Shown: positions 34,546 to 44,653, numbered from the stretch's first letter. The stretch is DNA of 64,000 nt from Fibrisoma limi BUZ 3 (GCF_000296815.2 NZ_CAIT01000009.1:930001-994000), one strand, 5' to 3'. Numbers and translations are program-made. Notes: generated from the letters alone by a model not told the origin.

Positions 34546-36810
34546 TTAGCGTATCAGTTGGACGGTACCTGAATACCTACTTAGCCGTTGAGGATCAAAC
34601 TGTACGTCAAGATGATAAGCAAACACCCCAGCCGGCGCGATTTGCCCATTGATAGTCCCATCCCAGAGGGGGTCTCCGCTGCTTAGCTCAAACTCCTTTC
34701 GATTATAGACTACTTCGCCCCAACGATTAAAGATCGTCAGGTTCATAATCGTTACCCTAGCTGGCCTGAAATGAATCGTCCAGTTATTGTTCAACCCATC
34801 CTGATTAGGACTAAAAGCCGAAGGCATACTTACCGAAGCACTACAATCCTCTTCAACCTGTGCCATCGTCTTTGTGATGCACCCCAGAGCATCTTTCACG
34901 TACACCGCATATCGATCGGCCTTTAAACGAGCAAAGAAGGGCTGATTCTGAAAGTAAACAGAATCCAGCGAATACATCATGGCTGAGGCAGCCCTTGCAT
35001 ACATCGTCAACTCGCCGGTCTGTTCACCACACGCGGTTTGGGACGTTCGTACCGAATCGATGGTGGGCGATTGACTTGGGGCTATAGGTATAGTCACCCC
35101 ACTGGTACAACCGACCGAATCTTTGACAATCGCTCGGTATGTACCCGATCGTAAGTTCGTAAATGAGCCGTTAGGCTGAAAAGTGGTGCTATCCAAACTG
35201 TAGCCAAGCGGCTTTACACCACCGGTTACCGTTAGACTGATGGCTCCGTTGGCCCCCCCGCAGGAGGTGACTACTACGTTCACCGCAGCAATACTCGGAA
35301 GGGGCGGTTGAATAAGCTCAAGCGCTTGGGTACTGCTACAGCTATTGGCATCTCTGACGGTGAGTAAGTACTTCGCTGGGGTAAGGTTCTTAAACACGGG
35401 CTGACTGGAGAAGTTAATTCCGTCCAGGGAGTAGGTTAATGAACCTTCCCCACGAGCTGTTACGATCACCTCTCCGTTTGCTTTGCCACAACTGGGCAGC
35501 TGGAGTTGAACACGCAAGATTTGCGGGGCTTGTGACGCCACGATGTTAATCAGGGCGCTGGCGGGCGAACTACAGCCATCGGCGTTGGTTACCATATAGG
35601 AGTATCCTCCCTGGCCAACCTCTTTGTCGGTATACGTCGTGCCACTGGTGGCCGAAGGGATGAGCCCCCCGGGCGTTCGGGTTAAGACGTAATTACCTGA
35701 TGCGGGCAAGCCTGTCAGGCTGATTGTACCCGTTGTGGCTCCACAGCCAGGTTGTATCAGAGCCCCTAAGCCCGGCGCATCCGGTGGGCCTTTAACGGTA
35801 ACGGTGCCGCCCGAGGTAACCGGGCAGGCGGACGAGGTACGACTAGAAATCGTGTAAGTGCCCGTCGGCACGTTGGTAAATGTTGGGTTGGTTTGATACG
35901 TAGAGCCGTTGATCGAATACTGATAGGCCTGCCCATCGCTGGTGTTACCAACCGGTGAGGTAAAGGTGATGGTACCGTTCGTGCCGCTACAGGCCGGCGT
36001 GACACTGGCTGCCACCGGATTGGAAACGGCCCCTGGTTTGACCACTTCGTTCACCGCCCATGCCCATAAATTACCCCAGAACTTGTCGGTATCATTGGTG
36101 GGGTCAATTACCGGCCCTTCGCTCATAGTGTTGCCGACAATCGTAAAAAAGTCGGTGTCGGCAATCAATACATCACGCGTAGCGGAGGCAAAGATGATCG
36201 TCGGCTTATCGTCTGCATTGGTGGCAATAACGGTCGAAAAGCAATCGGTGGAAAAGTAGCCTTGTGAGGTTCCGCCCTGTGTCATCGATGTGGCCTCCCC
36301 GAATACACCCGTAAACAACTTGGTGACCGAATCCCCTGGCCGTACAGTAGTCGGATCCGTATTCCCTTCCCGTAAAGTATACCCATAGTAAGCGGTGACT
36401 GGGTAGTTCGCCGGCTGTTCAGCCAGGATAACCACCTTACCGGGTTGAGCGGACCAGGCCTTAATCGCTATTTGTTCGGCTTGGGTGACTGGAAATGATC
36501 CGCCAAAGGTGGGTCCAATGAACAGAATGTCAAACGGTGCTAGTGAGGTGGCGGTGATGGACCCCGATGCGGTGAATGTGTGCGTGATGCTCAGTGAATA
36601 CGGCACTTTGCCGCCCGGTCCGAAGTTCGCCGTATTTGTTAGTTTAGGCAGGGCCGTCTTGATCATGGTTGCGCCATTGAGCGTATACCCCTTGTCATCT
36701 GAACCGGCATCCAACCGGCTATGGTGAATACTGGCTACTTTGATTGTTTGGGCTGAACTGACGGAAATGGCTAGCCCCATCAGGAGTTGGGCGAGGAGAA
36801 GTCGTAGCAT
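34546..36810 (-). CDS. Secreted multidomain protein with gliding-motility C-terminal domain
   Basis: 754-residue surface or secreted protein. The ATG at 36810 gives a signal peptide (LRLLLAQLLMGLAISVSSAQ). Residues about 20-260 form an alpha/beta domain resembling glutamine-amidotransferase-like/ThuA folds (VASIHHSR, FDILFIGPTFGGSF, VVILAEQP). Then follow at least five repeats of the SprB/Ig-like type, each with a Cys and a G-T-Y or Y-V-D-A-x-G-C pattern. The C-terminal 100 residues (PSAFSPNQDGLNNNW, FNRWGEVVYNRKEF, GVFAYHLDV) are the gliding-motility-associated CHU_C domain, a type B T9SS sorting signal. It is likely exposed on the cell surface. Confidence 0.85.
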   Translation of the reverse strand: MLRLLLAQLLMGLAISVSSAQTIKVASIHHSRLDAGSDDKGYTLNGATMIKTALPKLTNTANFGPGGKVPYSLSITHTFTASGSITATSLAPFDILFIGPTFGGSFPVTQAEQIAIKAWSAQPGKVVILAEQPANYPVTAYYGYTLREGNTDPTTVRPGDSVTKLFTGVFGEATSMTQGGTSQGYFSTDCFSTVIATNADDKPTIIFASATRDVLIADTDFFTIVGNTMSEGPVIDPTNDTDKFWGNLWAWAVNEVVKPGAVSNPVAASVTPACSGTNGTITFTSPVGNTSDGQAYQYSINGSTYQTNPTFTNVPTGTYTISSRTSSACPVTSGGTVTVKGPPDAPGLGALIQPGCGATTGTISLTGLPASGNYVLTRTPGGLIPSATSGTTYTDKEVGQGGYSYMVTNADGCSSPASALINIVASQAPQILRVQLQLPSCGKANGEVIVTARGEGSLTYSLDGINFSSQPVFKNLTPAKYLLTVRDANSCSSTQALELIQPPLPSIAAVNVVVTSCGGANGAISLTVTGGVKPLGYSLDSTTFQPNGSFTNLRSGTYRAIVKDSVGCTSGVTIPIAPSQSPTIDSVRTSQTACGEQTGELTMYARAASAMMYSLDSVYFQNQPFFARLKADRYAVYVKDALGCITKTMAQVEEDCSASVSMPSAFSPNQDGLNNNWTIHFRPARVTIMNLTIFNRWGEVVYNRKEFELSSGDPLWDGTINGQIAPAGVFAYHLDVQFDPQRLSRYSGTVQLIR

Positions 36811-37271
36811 GGATTCGCGTGGATAACAAGGCACAAAATACTAAATAAATGCTTTTTGGCCAGCCCGCTAATAATACTATCTTGCTCGCAGACGCTCAGT
36901 TTTTTGCTCTAGCAAAGATCATCCGCTAGCCGTAATTTCGATTGCTGCGGGGGTAAAACACGGCCCTTGTGTAACGCGATTCGTTGTGAGGGGAATTTAG
37001 CTGAAAGTGTTTTTAGGCTGGTAAACTCAGTAAAGTTCGCTTAGCGCTATCACGCTGAGCTGATAAAGGTGTTTGTCGCTTTATGGGCTGATTAGGTTGT
37101 CGATGAGGAGCGGACTCAGTGAAAAGCCCTTTCAGATACGGGAATTTCCCCCTGTTAAAGCCTCATGTACGTCAATAGATTTGGGCTATTAAATTTATCA
37201 AAACGGACTTTTATACTGAATACGTAAAAACAGCTTTGTATACCCTTTTTTCACCACTAAATTCTGTACCC
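36811..37271. other. Divergent intergenic region
   Basis: About 460 bp between divergent genes. No RNA gene or clear repeat seen; presumably promoters for both directions. Confidence 0.5.
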
Positions 37272-37853
37272 TTGAAAACATATACTTTCCTTCCCCTAGT
37301 TACATGGCTCACACTAACGGTTCTAATGCAAGCGTGTAAAAAAGAACCTGCAACCGAATTGCCACTGGATGTTGTCCAATACAAGAAAGCCATGCACTTT
37401 CGTAACCAATATGATGAAGCTGATACAGCGACAATCAGACGGCTGTTTGGTAGCCAAGCGGCCTTGGATCATCTTAACCCTAAGCGCCGATTAGCCAGTA
37501 TAGCGCTTTCAATAGACGAACTGACAGATGCTAGCTTTCAAAAATTTTTTAATAACAAAGTGCCTGACTTTTCATTGATTGAGCCTGACTCAGGTCGCTT
37601 TGATGGATATAGGCTCCACGTAGGTGTTGAGAAGAATGGTTCTGAGTCAAAACATGTATACCTGCTTACTTTTGGTAAGATACAGTTTGAGTCGAATACT
37701 AATGCTGACTTTCGTCATCCCACCGCTTATTTACAGGACAGTTTACAGTTTGGCATCTATCGCCTTAACAGAATTCGGTTAAACTTTGATGCTTTACCGA
37801 ATAAATTACATCTTTCTTGTCGTCCAGACTGTCAAGGTGACGAGTTACTATAA
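37272..37853 (+). CDS. Hypothetical lipoprotein
   Basis: Probable lipoprotein starting at TTG 37272 (MKTYTFLPLVTWLTLTVLMQAC), which gives a good lipobox ending in Cys; another TTG at 37236 would spoil the signal peptide. The mature part is about 170 residues, AT-rich coding, with no family that I recognise. Two bases after its stop a membrane protein begins, which in turn overlaps a histidine kinase. It may be the sensor or an accessory part of that signalling set; this is inferred from the operon only. Confidence 0.7.
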   Translation: MKTYTFLPLVTWLTLTVLMQACKKEPATELPLDVVQYKKAMHFRNQYDEADTATIRRLFGSQAALDHLNPKRRLASIALSIDELTDASFQKFFNNKVPDFSLIEPDSGRFDGYRLHVGVEKNGSESKHVYLLTFGKIQFESNTNADFRHPTAYLQDSLQFGIYRLNRIRLNFDALPNKLHLSCRPDCQGDELL

Positions 37854-37855
37854 CT

Positions 37856-38512
37856 ATGCTGGTGATACTTAAACTGTTTTATGTAACGTCTGCAGTCGTC
37901 GGCTTAGTTTGCTTCAGGCAGATAAACTTAGCCCCCATTAGGGCATTGGTTATCTATTGGGTGTTTATGGTGTCGGTTGATCTTGGTTTAGAACAGTTAG
38001 GCGAAGATCAAACAGTAGTGATTGAGCTTTTCTATTGTTTAATACATACTATAGCCTTCGCTGTTTATGTATACATATTCAACCAAAATGCCCCCAAAAA
38101 ATCCTTTCGCTACATCACTCAACTAATAATGCTCGGTGTAGTGGGGCTATTTGCCGTTTACCAAATAGTATTCAACTTAGATGATTTAACCGCCTCTGAC
38201 GATGTCTTTCTGATACAGGGGCCATGTGCACTTTTCGTTGTCTTATTATATTTCAGAGATATTCTTTTCGGTAAAGAAGTACTTATTCTGATAGAAGAGC
38301 CTTTGTTTTGGATAGCTACCGGTATTCTTTTTTACACGACCGGAAATCTGATTGCGACCGGCTTCTTTCACCAGATATATGCCTCTGCAAAGTATTTAGC
38401 GTTAGCTCTTTATCAACTTAATTATGTGTTAAACATTGTTATGAGTATTGCTTTTGGAGCTGCTTTTGTCTTGTCTACCCAGAGGCTCAAGACCCATATA
38501 GATGGATATTAA
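37856..38512 (+). CDS. Polytopic membrane protein next to histidine kinase
   Basis: 218 residues with about six or seven hydrophobic segments along the whole length and short loops, similar in build to 7TM receptor domains, although no extracellular domain is present. It has no recognised family. The last 11 bases overlap the start of the histidine kinase gene. It may act as membrane partner or sensor for the kinase. Confidence 0.75.
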   Translation: MLVILKLFYVTSAVVGLVCFRQINLAPIRALVIYWVFMVSVDLGLEQLGEDQTVVIELFYCLIHTIAFAVYVYIFNQNAPKKSFRYITQLIMLGVVGLFAVYQIVFNLDDLTASDDVFLIQGPCALFVVLLYFRDILFGKEVLILIEEPLFWIATGILFYTTGNLIATGFFHQIYASAKYLALALYQLNYVLNIVMSIAFGAAFVLSTQRLKTHIDGY

Positions 38513-39284
38513 TTTTCTGCCAGTAATAGCTACAGTGGTCTTCTTACTACTCGCAGTGTTCATTACAAGTTTCGCCCTTCTGTTTCAAAAGCGCCAACTT
38601 CAAAACTATAAAGAGAAGCAACGTCTTAAAGCAGCTTACGAACAGGAAATTCTTAAGGCGCAGGTTGAGATTCAAAACACGACACTTCAGGAAATTGGCC
38701 AGGAGTTGCATGACAACATTGGCCAACTGCTCTCGGTAACCACTCTTTATTTAGGCGCTTTAGAAGAGGCAGTCGATGCGGGTGAAGCCCTGGAACTTGT
38801 ACAAACGACACGTCAGGTAGTCGACAAAGCTATTAATGACGTACGAGCTTTGTCCAAAAGTCTGGACAGTAGCTTCATCGAGGAGTTCGGCCTGGTTCAA
38901 ACGCTAACCCATGAGGTAGCCCGGATCCAGAAAGCCCGTCGCTTTACGATTGAGCTATTCACCACTGGTACGCCCGTGTCGTTAGGGGTTCAGCGTGAGA
39001 TGGTGCTGTTTCGGGTGCTACAGGAGCTATTAAATAACGCGCTGAAACACTCCCAGGCTAAACGGATTCTGTTGAGCGTTCACTACCTACCTACGGCAGC
39101 TGAGTTCAGAGTAGAAGATGATGGGATAGGGTTTGACTATGAGCAGGTTTTACAGCAGGAGCTAGGCCAATCAGGGGCCGGCCTACGTAACATCAATCGT
39201 CGAGTAGAGCTTATTGGCGGCTTGTGCACCTATCAAACCGCGGCTGGTGGCGGTACCTCAGTCTTGATCAGTCTGCCGCTTTAA
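38502..39284 (+). CDS. Sensor histidine kinase (HisKA_3/LytS-NarX type)
   Basis: 260-residue kinase with one N-terminal membrane helix (residues about 8-28), a coiled coil, the dimerisation and phosphorylation site QELHDNIGQLLS with His70, and a HATPase domain (LLNNALKHSQAKRI, VEDDGIGFD, GAGLRNINRRVELIGG). The type usually works with a LuxR-class response regulator, but none follows here; a terminator comes next. The kinase is therefore an orphan within a lipoprotein/membrane protein/kinase operon. Confidence 0.88.
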   Translation: MDINFLPVIATVVFLLLAVFITSFALLFQKRQLQNYKEKQRLKAAYEQEILKAQVEIQNTTLQEIGQELHDNIGQLLSVTTLYLGALEEAVDAGEALELVQTTRQVVDKAINDVRALSKSLDSSFIEEFGLVQTLTHEVARIQKARRFTIELFTTGTPVSLGVQREMVLFRVLQELLNNALKHSQAKRILLSVHYLPTAAEFRVEDDGIGFDYEQVLQQELGQSGAGLRNINRRVELIGGLCTYQTAAGGGTSVLISLPL

Positions 39285-39481
39285 GCGGCTTAGTTGTACA
39301 ATGCTTCCACAAACCCTGCATTCTCACCCAGCGAAAGCGGCTATACATCACCTGAGCGAACGTACTAGTGGTTCGTTTTGGACTTAACCGTCATATTTAA
39401 TTTAGGCTTAATGCTTCAACGCTGATCAACCTGTAGGTTTGCACAAATACATCCAATCATAGGATGTACGGTGGGATACCC

Positions 39482-39514
39482 AATGGCCCGACGTGATGCG
39501 TCAGGCCATTTTTG
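39482..39514 (+). terminator. Rho-independent terminator after the kinase operon
   Basis: Stem AATGGCC-GACG paired with CGTC-GGCCATT, loop TGATG, followed by TTTTG. About 200 bp after the kinase stop. Confidence 0.75.
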
Positions 39515-39689
39515 TTTTAATGAATTAGTATATGTATTTCTATACCAATGATTCATAAACTATTATATCTGTAACTGGCAAAAAAAAGGGGGAAATTCCC
39601 CTGCTGTAACCCTCTGCTTTTAACTTATTTTGTAGAGAGTTATCTTTTCTAGTTGTATCATAAAGGCTAACATTCAATTATCTATCCAC

Positions 39690-42311
39690 ATGAAAAAGTT
39701 ATTACTTGTTGTCCTCACTGTTTTTTGTCAAACTCTTTGGGGCCAAACGATTCAAAACGTAAAAGTGGTAGGGGCTACCACTTCACCTGCTGAAGTTCCA
39801 CCAGGAGCTACATTTTTAGTTTCCTTCGATGCTAAAAACTTTAAATGTCCAGAGACAAAGTTTAAAATTGACTTCATTCAGACTGGCTCACTTGCGGTAG
39901 TTTCTTCATCAACAATAACAGCTTCACCAGCCTCATTGGTGATGCCTTCAAATGCCCCTCAAAATAAACTGTATCAAATAAAAGTTAGCAGTGTACGACC
40001 AGCCGAGTGCCGAGTTGATCCCTTGGCAACAGGTAATTTACTAACGGTGCGCGCAGTAGGTCCGGCAACTCCACCTACTCTTCCTGATTCTATAGAAGCT
40101 TCACCTGGCGTAGTTACTGTTTTGGGAGTTGATGAAACTAAGTTTAATCCCGCAGAGGTTCAAGTTACTCTAAATCTGACGGGGGCGCAATTTTCTAATG
40201 ACCCAACCGATTTGTCTACTTACATAAATGGAGATTTTGTTCCAACTAAAAATCTCTCAATAACTCCTAATTCTATTTCCTTCGGGTTGTCGCTCAAAGA
40301 AGGGTTTAATAATTTTTTCTTTCATACAGTCGATAAACAGGGATTAGGAATTGAAGGCACATACAAGCTTTGGTCTGGTTCTCAATCATTAGTTGTAAAC
40401 GCAATAAACCAGGCTAACAATCCGGTCAATGATGCTTCAGTTAAAGTAGTACTTAGCGATGATGAAATAGTGGTTGCTGAAGGAAAGACAGTTAATGGTA
40501 GTGTTGTATTTCCTAACATTCCAAATCGAACGCTAATTGTTACAGCTTCCACCTCAGACAACTTATTTGGAGTAGCAGGTACGGTAGGAGGTGCTGGGGT
40601 TACTGTCCGGTTAACGCCAATAAAAACTCCTAACCCTATTAATAACAATGATTTTAGTCTTGGTACTCAAGGGTGGGATATAGGTACAGCTCCAGTGACA
40701 ATCATTCCCCATCAAGAGGCAAATGCACAGCAGTTTAGTATTACTGCCAGTAATCAGGATATGAAGGTGAGTACTGCTGGAGAGGGGCCTCAAAACGTTT
40801 CAAGAACTTTTATTACTAAAAAGGGGACCAAGAACGTTACTGTACGCTATCAGTTTATTACGTCTGAAGTACCGGGTGGTTACTTTGGGTCCCAATACAA
40901 TGACTATTACTCAATTGCTATTCGCAGTGAAAAGGGTAAAGCTAACCAGTCAGAGCAAAAGACAATGAACGGACTAGGTTTGGGTGCTTTTGAATATAGC
41001 TCCGGGGCCACCGCTTTTCGTGAACTATCTCTCCCGGTTTCTGTCGAAGGCGATGTTGTGCATATTGATGCCGAGGTAGCTAACGTTGCAGATGGTTTAT
41101 ATGATTCATATATAGTGATTGATTTCGTAGAAGAGCGTCAGGTGACAATCACTAAGAAAAAACTAATAGATCCTGACCGCACTCATACTTTAAGTCATCT
41201 AAGTATTGACAACCACTCTTATTTTGAGGGCTTTGTGCCGGTTTATGGACAGATTACAGTAGAAGGGCCAGCAGAAGACAAAATAACATCGTTGCAATTA
41301 CAAGTTTATCAGGGGCAAACTCTAATAAATTCCGCTAACCTTCATGAAACGGCGCAGTCTATTCTGTTTCAGACATTCGGCGAAGATGAGAAAGTCGAAA
41401 TTACGACCAATAGGTTGCTGTTTAATCTCCCTTCACGTGCCCCGCTTAATGCTGATGGACAGGTATTACTGAAGTTACGAGTTGAAACAGAGAAAAGTAC
41501 ACAAGCAGTGTCAGTAGATTATGGCTCATTTGCTAATATGATGCTCGCCAGAAACCTACCTCGTTATTCTACTGATGATGATGCCAATGAAGGCGGAGAT
41601 ATGTGGGGCTTGCCTAGTATGATAACTTATGTAAGTTCGTTACCCGCAAACTGGAGTTACAATGACATCAGCAATATGAATGGAAATGTATTTCCTCCCC
41701 ATGGCTCGCATAGGGACGGATTAGATATAGATGGTTATTTTGCGGGGTATAATGCTCGTAATGCTGCCGTTGCCCAACAATTTATTGATTTCCTCAAAAC
41801 ACCCGCTGGAAGTGATGCTCAAGCAATCTTCGTCGCCTTTGAAAAAACGCCGACTGATACATTTTGGCAAACAATTAAAGATGCAACTGTCAATGGTAGC
41901 CCAGTAACCAATATTATTCAACGTGATATGGGACATACAACTCATTTTCACCTTCGAAAGCGGCCAGCGGCTCAAGCCAACTTAGTTGCATTAAATAAAA
42001 AAGTACGGGCTCGCCAAGCTGCTCGGCAGCAAGAATCAAGTCAAGTTGTAAATATATATCCTAATCCAGCCAGCTTAAGCCAAAGTAGTATTAATATTAA
42101 AGTGAACGCAATTCCTAATGCTATAGTCGAAGCTGAAGTACTCAATTTGTTCGGGTACTCTCTAAAAAAACTGTCGGGACGATCAACTTCTGGAGAGGTC
42201 AATTTAATGTTAAATGTTGATAATCGGAGTATTGCACCTGGAATGTACTTAATTAAAATCCATGTTCCAGGCAAGCCGGTCGAAACTAAAAGGCTGGTTG
42301 TTACTGATTAA
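39690..42311 (+). CDS. T9SS-secreted protein with LAS-type metallopeptidase-like domain
   Basis: 873-residue secreted protein. A signal peptide (MKKLLLVVLTVFCQTLWGQ) leads into Ig-like and carboxypeptidase-regulatory-like beta domains. At residues 671-681 the motif HGSHRDGLDID and at 749-754 HTTHFH correspond to the zinc ligands of LAS/MepA-type peptidoglycan peptidases (H..G.D.D and HxH). The C-terminal 85 residues (VVNIYPNPA, VEAEVLNLFGYSL, IAPGMYLIKI) form a type A T9SS sorting domain. It is AT-rich and unlike the chromosome. Cell wall cutting, of self or competitors, is inferred from the motif; activity is unproven. Confidence 0.82.
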   Translation: MKKLLLVVLTVFCQTLWGQTIQNVKVVGATTSPAEVPPGATFLVSFDAKNFKCPETKFKIDFIQTGSLAVVSSSTITASPASLVMPSNAPQNKLYQIKVSSVRPAECRVDPLATGNLLTVRAVGPATPPTLPDSIEASPGVVTVLGVDETKFNPAEVQVTLNLTGAQFSNDPTDLSTYINGDFVPTKNLSITPNSISFGLSLKEGFNNFFFHTVDKQGLGIEGTYKLWSGSQSLVVNAINQANNPVNDASVKVVLSDDEIVVAEGKTVNGSVVFPNIPNRTLIVTASTSDNLFGVAGTVGGAGVTVRLTPIKTPNPINNNDFSLGTQGWDIGTAPVTIIPHQEANAQQFSITASNQDMKVSTAGEGPQNVSRTFITKKGTKNVTVRYQFITSEVPGGYFGSQYNDYYSIAIRSEKGKANQSEQKTMNGLGLGAFEYSSGATAFRELSLPVSVEGDVVHIDAEVANVADGLYDSYIVIDFVEERQVTITKKKLIDPDRTHTLSHLSIDNHSYFEGFVPVYGQITVEGPAEDKITSLQLQVYQGQTLINSANLHETAQSILFQTFGEDEKVEITTNRLLFNLPSRAPLNADGQVLLKLRVETEKSTQAVSVDYGSFANMMLARNLPRYSTDDDANEGGDMWGLPSMITYVSSLPANWSYNDISNMNGNVFPPHGSHRDGLDIDGYFAGYNARNAAVAQQFIDFLKTPAGSDAQAIFVAFEKTPTDTFWQTIKDATVNGSPVTNIIQRDMGHTTHFHLRKRPAAQANLVALNKKVRARQAARQQESSQVVNIYPNPASLSQSSINIKVNAIPNAIVEAEVLNLFGYSLKKLSGRSTSGEVNLMLNVDNRSIAPGMYLIKIHVPGKPVETKRLVVTD

Positions 42312-42341
42312 TCAAGATGCATAGAATAGATGCGCAGCTTT

Positions 42342-42379
42342 AAAACAAAGGCTTAGTTCTATCTCTAAGCCTTTGTTTT
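42342..42379. terminator. Bidirectional terminator
   Basis: Perfect 15-bp inverted repeat AAAACAAAGGCTTAG / CTAAGCCTTTGTTTT with an 8-base loop between the convergent secreted-protein gene and umuC. Confidence 0.88.
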
Positions 42380-42394
42380 CTTACTTAAATCAAT

Positions 42395-43675
42395 TTATGT
42401 CGCTTTGAGAATATCCTTCCATCTTGTTGTATAACGGGGTGACATCAACTGCTGCTTCATGTGCCACTCAGGGCTATAACCCTGCACGGCCAGCCGTACC
42501 TTATCCCGGCCGTGTTTGTAGTTGAGCTGATCCACAACCTTGGCCAGCTTTGCCAGCTTGGGATCAGGGCCCTCGTTAAAGATTCCCTCCTGCTTGAAAT
42601 CATCCGCTACCAGATCACTGAGCATCACCCCTACCTTCTGATAGCGGTAACCCGGCTTATAGATCGATTCCAGCAAGGCCAGCGCGTAGCGGGCTAGTTC
42701 GGTATGACTGGTCGTCGGATGGGGCAACACAGCCGTTCGAGTGCCTGAGTAGTACTTAGCCGGTTCACCGTTGGGGGACTTGAGGTGTTTGTTGGTGTGC
42801 AGAAAGACGGTGACTACGCCAGCGGCTGAGTGCTGTTTACGTAGCTTCTCGGTAGCTCGGGCGAGGTGGGTAGTTAGAGCCTCCTGAATCAGCTTACGGT
42901 CTGGAATCAGGTCCCCAAACGAAGGGGCCGAGCATATAGCTTTCTTGGCGGGCGTTTCCACCTCCAGCAGTTTACAGCGTTGCCCGCGTAGTTCATAGGC
43001 TAACCTCAGCCCGTTTACGGTCATCAGATCACGAATGAAGTCGTCGGGCGCATTACGAAGCTGCCAGGCGGTTTTGACGTCGCACTGTCTGAGCTTTGCG
43101 GCCAGACGGCTACCCACACCCCAGAGTTCACTTACGGGTAAGTCTTCCAGAGCCGCCCGTATCTGCTGCTCACCCGACAGCACCACAACACCCCGGGCCG
43201 ATTCCTGTCGCTTGGCGTAGTAGTTAGCTACCTTGGCCAGTGTCTTGGTCGGTGCCAGTCCAATAGCCACCGGCAGCCGTGTCCATTGGTGGATCTTGGC
43301 TTTCATGTGCCGGGCCAGATCGTCCAGATCAGGGTAAACCGATTGGTAACCGTCCAGACTGATAAAAGCCTCATCGATGGAATTGATCTCTACGTGCTCC
43401 ACAAAGCGATGCAGGGCGCTATAAAAGCGGGTGGACATATCGTGGTAGAGGGCGTAGTTGGAACTGAAGATGCGGACCTGATGAGCGTCCAGTAGCTCTT
43501 TGACCATAAAGTAAGGTACGCCCATCTTGATACCAAGCGCTTTAGCCTCATTGGAGCGGGCAATGATAGCCCCGTCGTTGTTGGAAAGCACGACGACGGG
43601 AACGCCATTGAGCGAGGGGTTAAAGCTGCGTTCACAGCTCACGTACATATTGTTGACATCGACTAATCCAATCAT
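42395..43675 (-). CDS. umuC: Y-family DNA polymerase, UmuC type
   Basis: UmuC-like translesion polymerase of 426 residues. Visible are the palm motifs [17 protein letters not shown] and [11 protein letters not shown] with the catalytic acidic residues, the [12 protein letters not shown] steric gate region, the thumb helix-hairpin-helix ([17 protein letters not shown]) and a C-terminal little-finger and DUF4113-like tail. No umuD is adjacent; it may be elsewhere. A perfect 10-bp inverted repeat 82 bp upstream is a candidate operator. A broken second copy of its last codons lies at about 50,772-50,855. Confidence 0.93.
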   Translation of the reverse strand: MIGLVDVNNMYVSCERSFNPSLNGVPVVVLSNNDGAIIARSNEAKALGIKMGVPYFMVKELLDAHQVRIFSSNYALYHDMSTRFYSALHRFVEHVEINSIDEAFISLDGYQSVYPDLDDLARHMKAKIHQWTRLPVAIGLAPTKTLAKVANYYAKRQESARGVVVLSGEQQIRAALEDLPVSELWGVGSRLAAKLRQCDVKTAWQLRNAPDDFIRDLMTVNGLRLAYELRGQRCKLLEVETPAKKAICSAPSFGDLIPDRKLIQEALTTHLARATEKLRKQHSAAGVVTVFLHTNKHLKSPNGEPAKYYSGTRTAVLPHPTTSHTELARYALALLESIYKPGYRYQKVGVMLSDLVADDFKQEGIFNEGPDPKLAKLAKVVDQLNYKHGRDKVRLAVQGYSPEWHMKQQLMSPRYTTRWKDILKAT

Positions 43676-43756
43676 CGCCTGGCTGGTTTATTACGTGCCT
43701 CTCAGCGGTTATCAGACGCATGATGGGCTGCTATTCCGCGATAGTATGGATTTATG

Positions 43757-43782
43757 CTATATAATACAATTATATTATATAG
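43757..43782. promoter_or_regulatory. Perfect inverted repeat upstream of umuC, candidate operator
   Basis: CTATATAATA (43757-43766) and TATTATATAG (43773-43782) with a 6-base spacer, between umuC (minus) and the 99-residue gene (plus). The form fits a repressor operator such as for damage-induced control. Confidence 0.6.
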
Positions 43783-43831
43783 GAGATTGTTTTATTACGC
43801 ATAGGAGGGCGTAAAACGATGTAGGTTTGAG

Positions 43832-44131
43832 ATGGCACAATTTGTTTTGAGACCGCTACGGGATGCTCGCACCAGCATAGAGAACTATGCGATGGCAGCG
43901 GCTGAGCGGCATATCAACGGAGATCGGCTGCTGCGATCGGGTATTGATTCGCTGGCCGACTTTGCTATTGCTTTATACGAGACGGCCAGGCAGGACTTTA
44001 TCGCGATGTACGGTGAGGAGTGGGCCTTTGAGCTGGAGACTGTAAACCGGCTAGTTGTGGCGTACGAGGAGAAAACTGGGCAACTTGTGTTACAACCAAA
44101 TGAGCCGTTGGCAATTATCACAGTTTATTAA
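43832..44131 (+). CDS. Hypothetical protein divergent from umuC
   Basis: 99 residues, mostly alpha-helical (RDARTSIENYAMAAAERHIN, LADFAIALYETARQDFIAMY), no signal peptide and no recognised family. It is not UmuD-like: no Ser/Lys protease motif is seen. It shares the upstream region with umuC and the 10-bp inverted repeat, so it may be co-regulated. Confidence 0.55.
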   Translation: MAQFVLRPLRDARTSIENYAMAAAERHINGDRLLRSGIDSLADFAIALYETARQDFIAMYGEEWAFELETVNRLVVAYEEKTGQLVLQPNEPLAIITVY

Positions 44132-44256
44132 GTTAGTATATACAATGTGATGGGCTCTAATCACCATTTAACAAGTATACGCTTGTCAATTAACTGCTTA
44201 TTAACCTCCATTTTGAATACCCAACTTTACTTTGTAGTAGAACGAAAAGCCAACGA

Positions 44257-44562
44257 ATGTCTCAGTTTATTGCTATCCACTACAATGGTCAGCGACCCAC
44301 GTTTACTTATACCAACTCTTTAGCAGAGGCTAAAAGCCACCTGGCCGGACTGATTCGGTCGGGACATGTAACCCCCAGCGATGCGCTCGTCATTGTTCGG
44401 GCCGAGGATGAGGAAATTCTATACTTTAAGCTAGCAAACAACACCCTGGCCGATCTGGCTATTCGCAAATCAGTCGGAGTAAGCCTAGTTAGGCCGCTGT
44501 TGCGGTTGCTGATTCGGCCGTTCGGTTGGTTGGCGCGAAATCTGGCGATCCATCATCGGTGA
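44257..44562 (+). CDS. Small hypothetical protein
   Basis: 101 residues, starting MSQFIAIHYNGQRPTFTYTN, with a charged middle (VRAEDEEILYFKLAN) and a hydrophobic and basic C-terminus (LVRPLLRLLIRPFGWLA) that may contact the membrane. No family recognised. It lies in the same direction as the previous small gene with 125 bp between them. Confidence 0.55.
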   Translation: MSQFIAIHYNGQRPTFTYTNSLAEAKSHLAGLIRSGHVTPSDALVIVRAEDEEILYFKLANNTLADLAIRKSVGVSLVRPLLRLLIRPFGWLARNLAIHHR

Positions 44563-44653
44563 ACGCTACAGTATTCAAGCCGGAAACAGGTATCCGATGG
44601 CCTAACAACTGCTTGCGGACGTCGGTTAATCCGCTACTCAGCGAACGTAGTCT

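Noticed and set aside
43885-44121. Minus-strand frame opposite the 99-residue gene
   Set aside because: Ser-rich shadow frame without start context; the plus-strand frame has a more natural composition.
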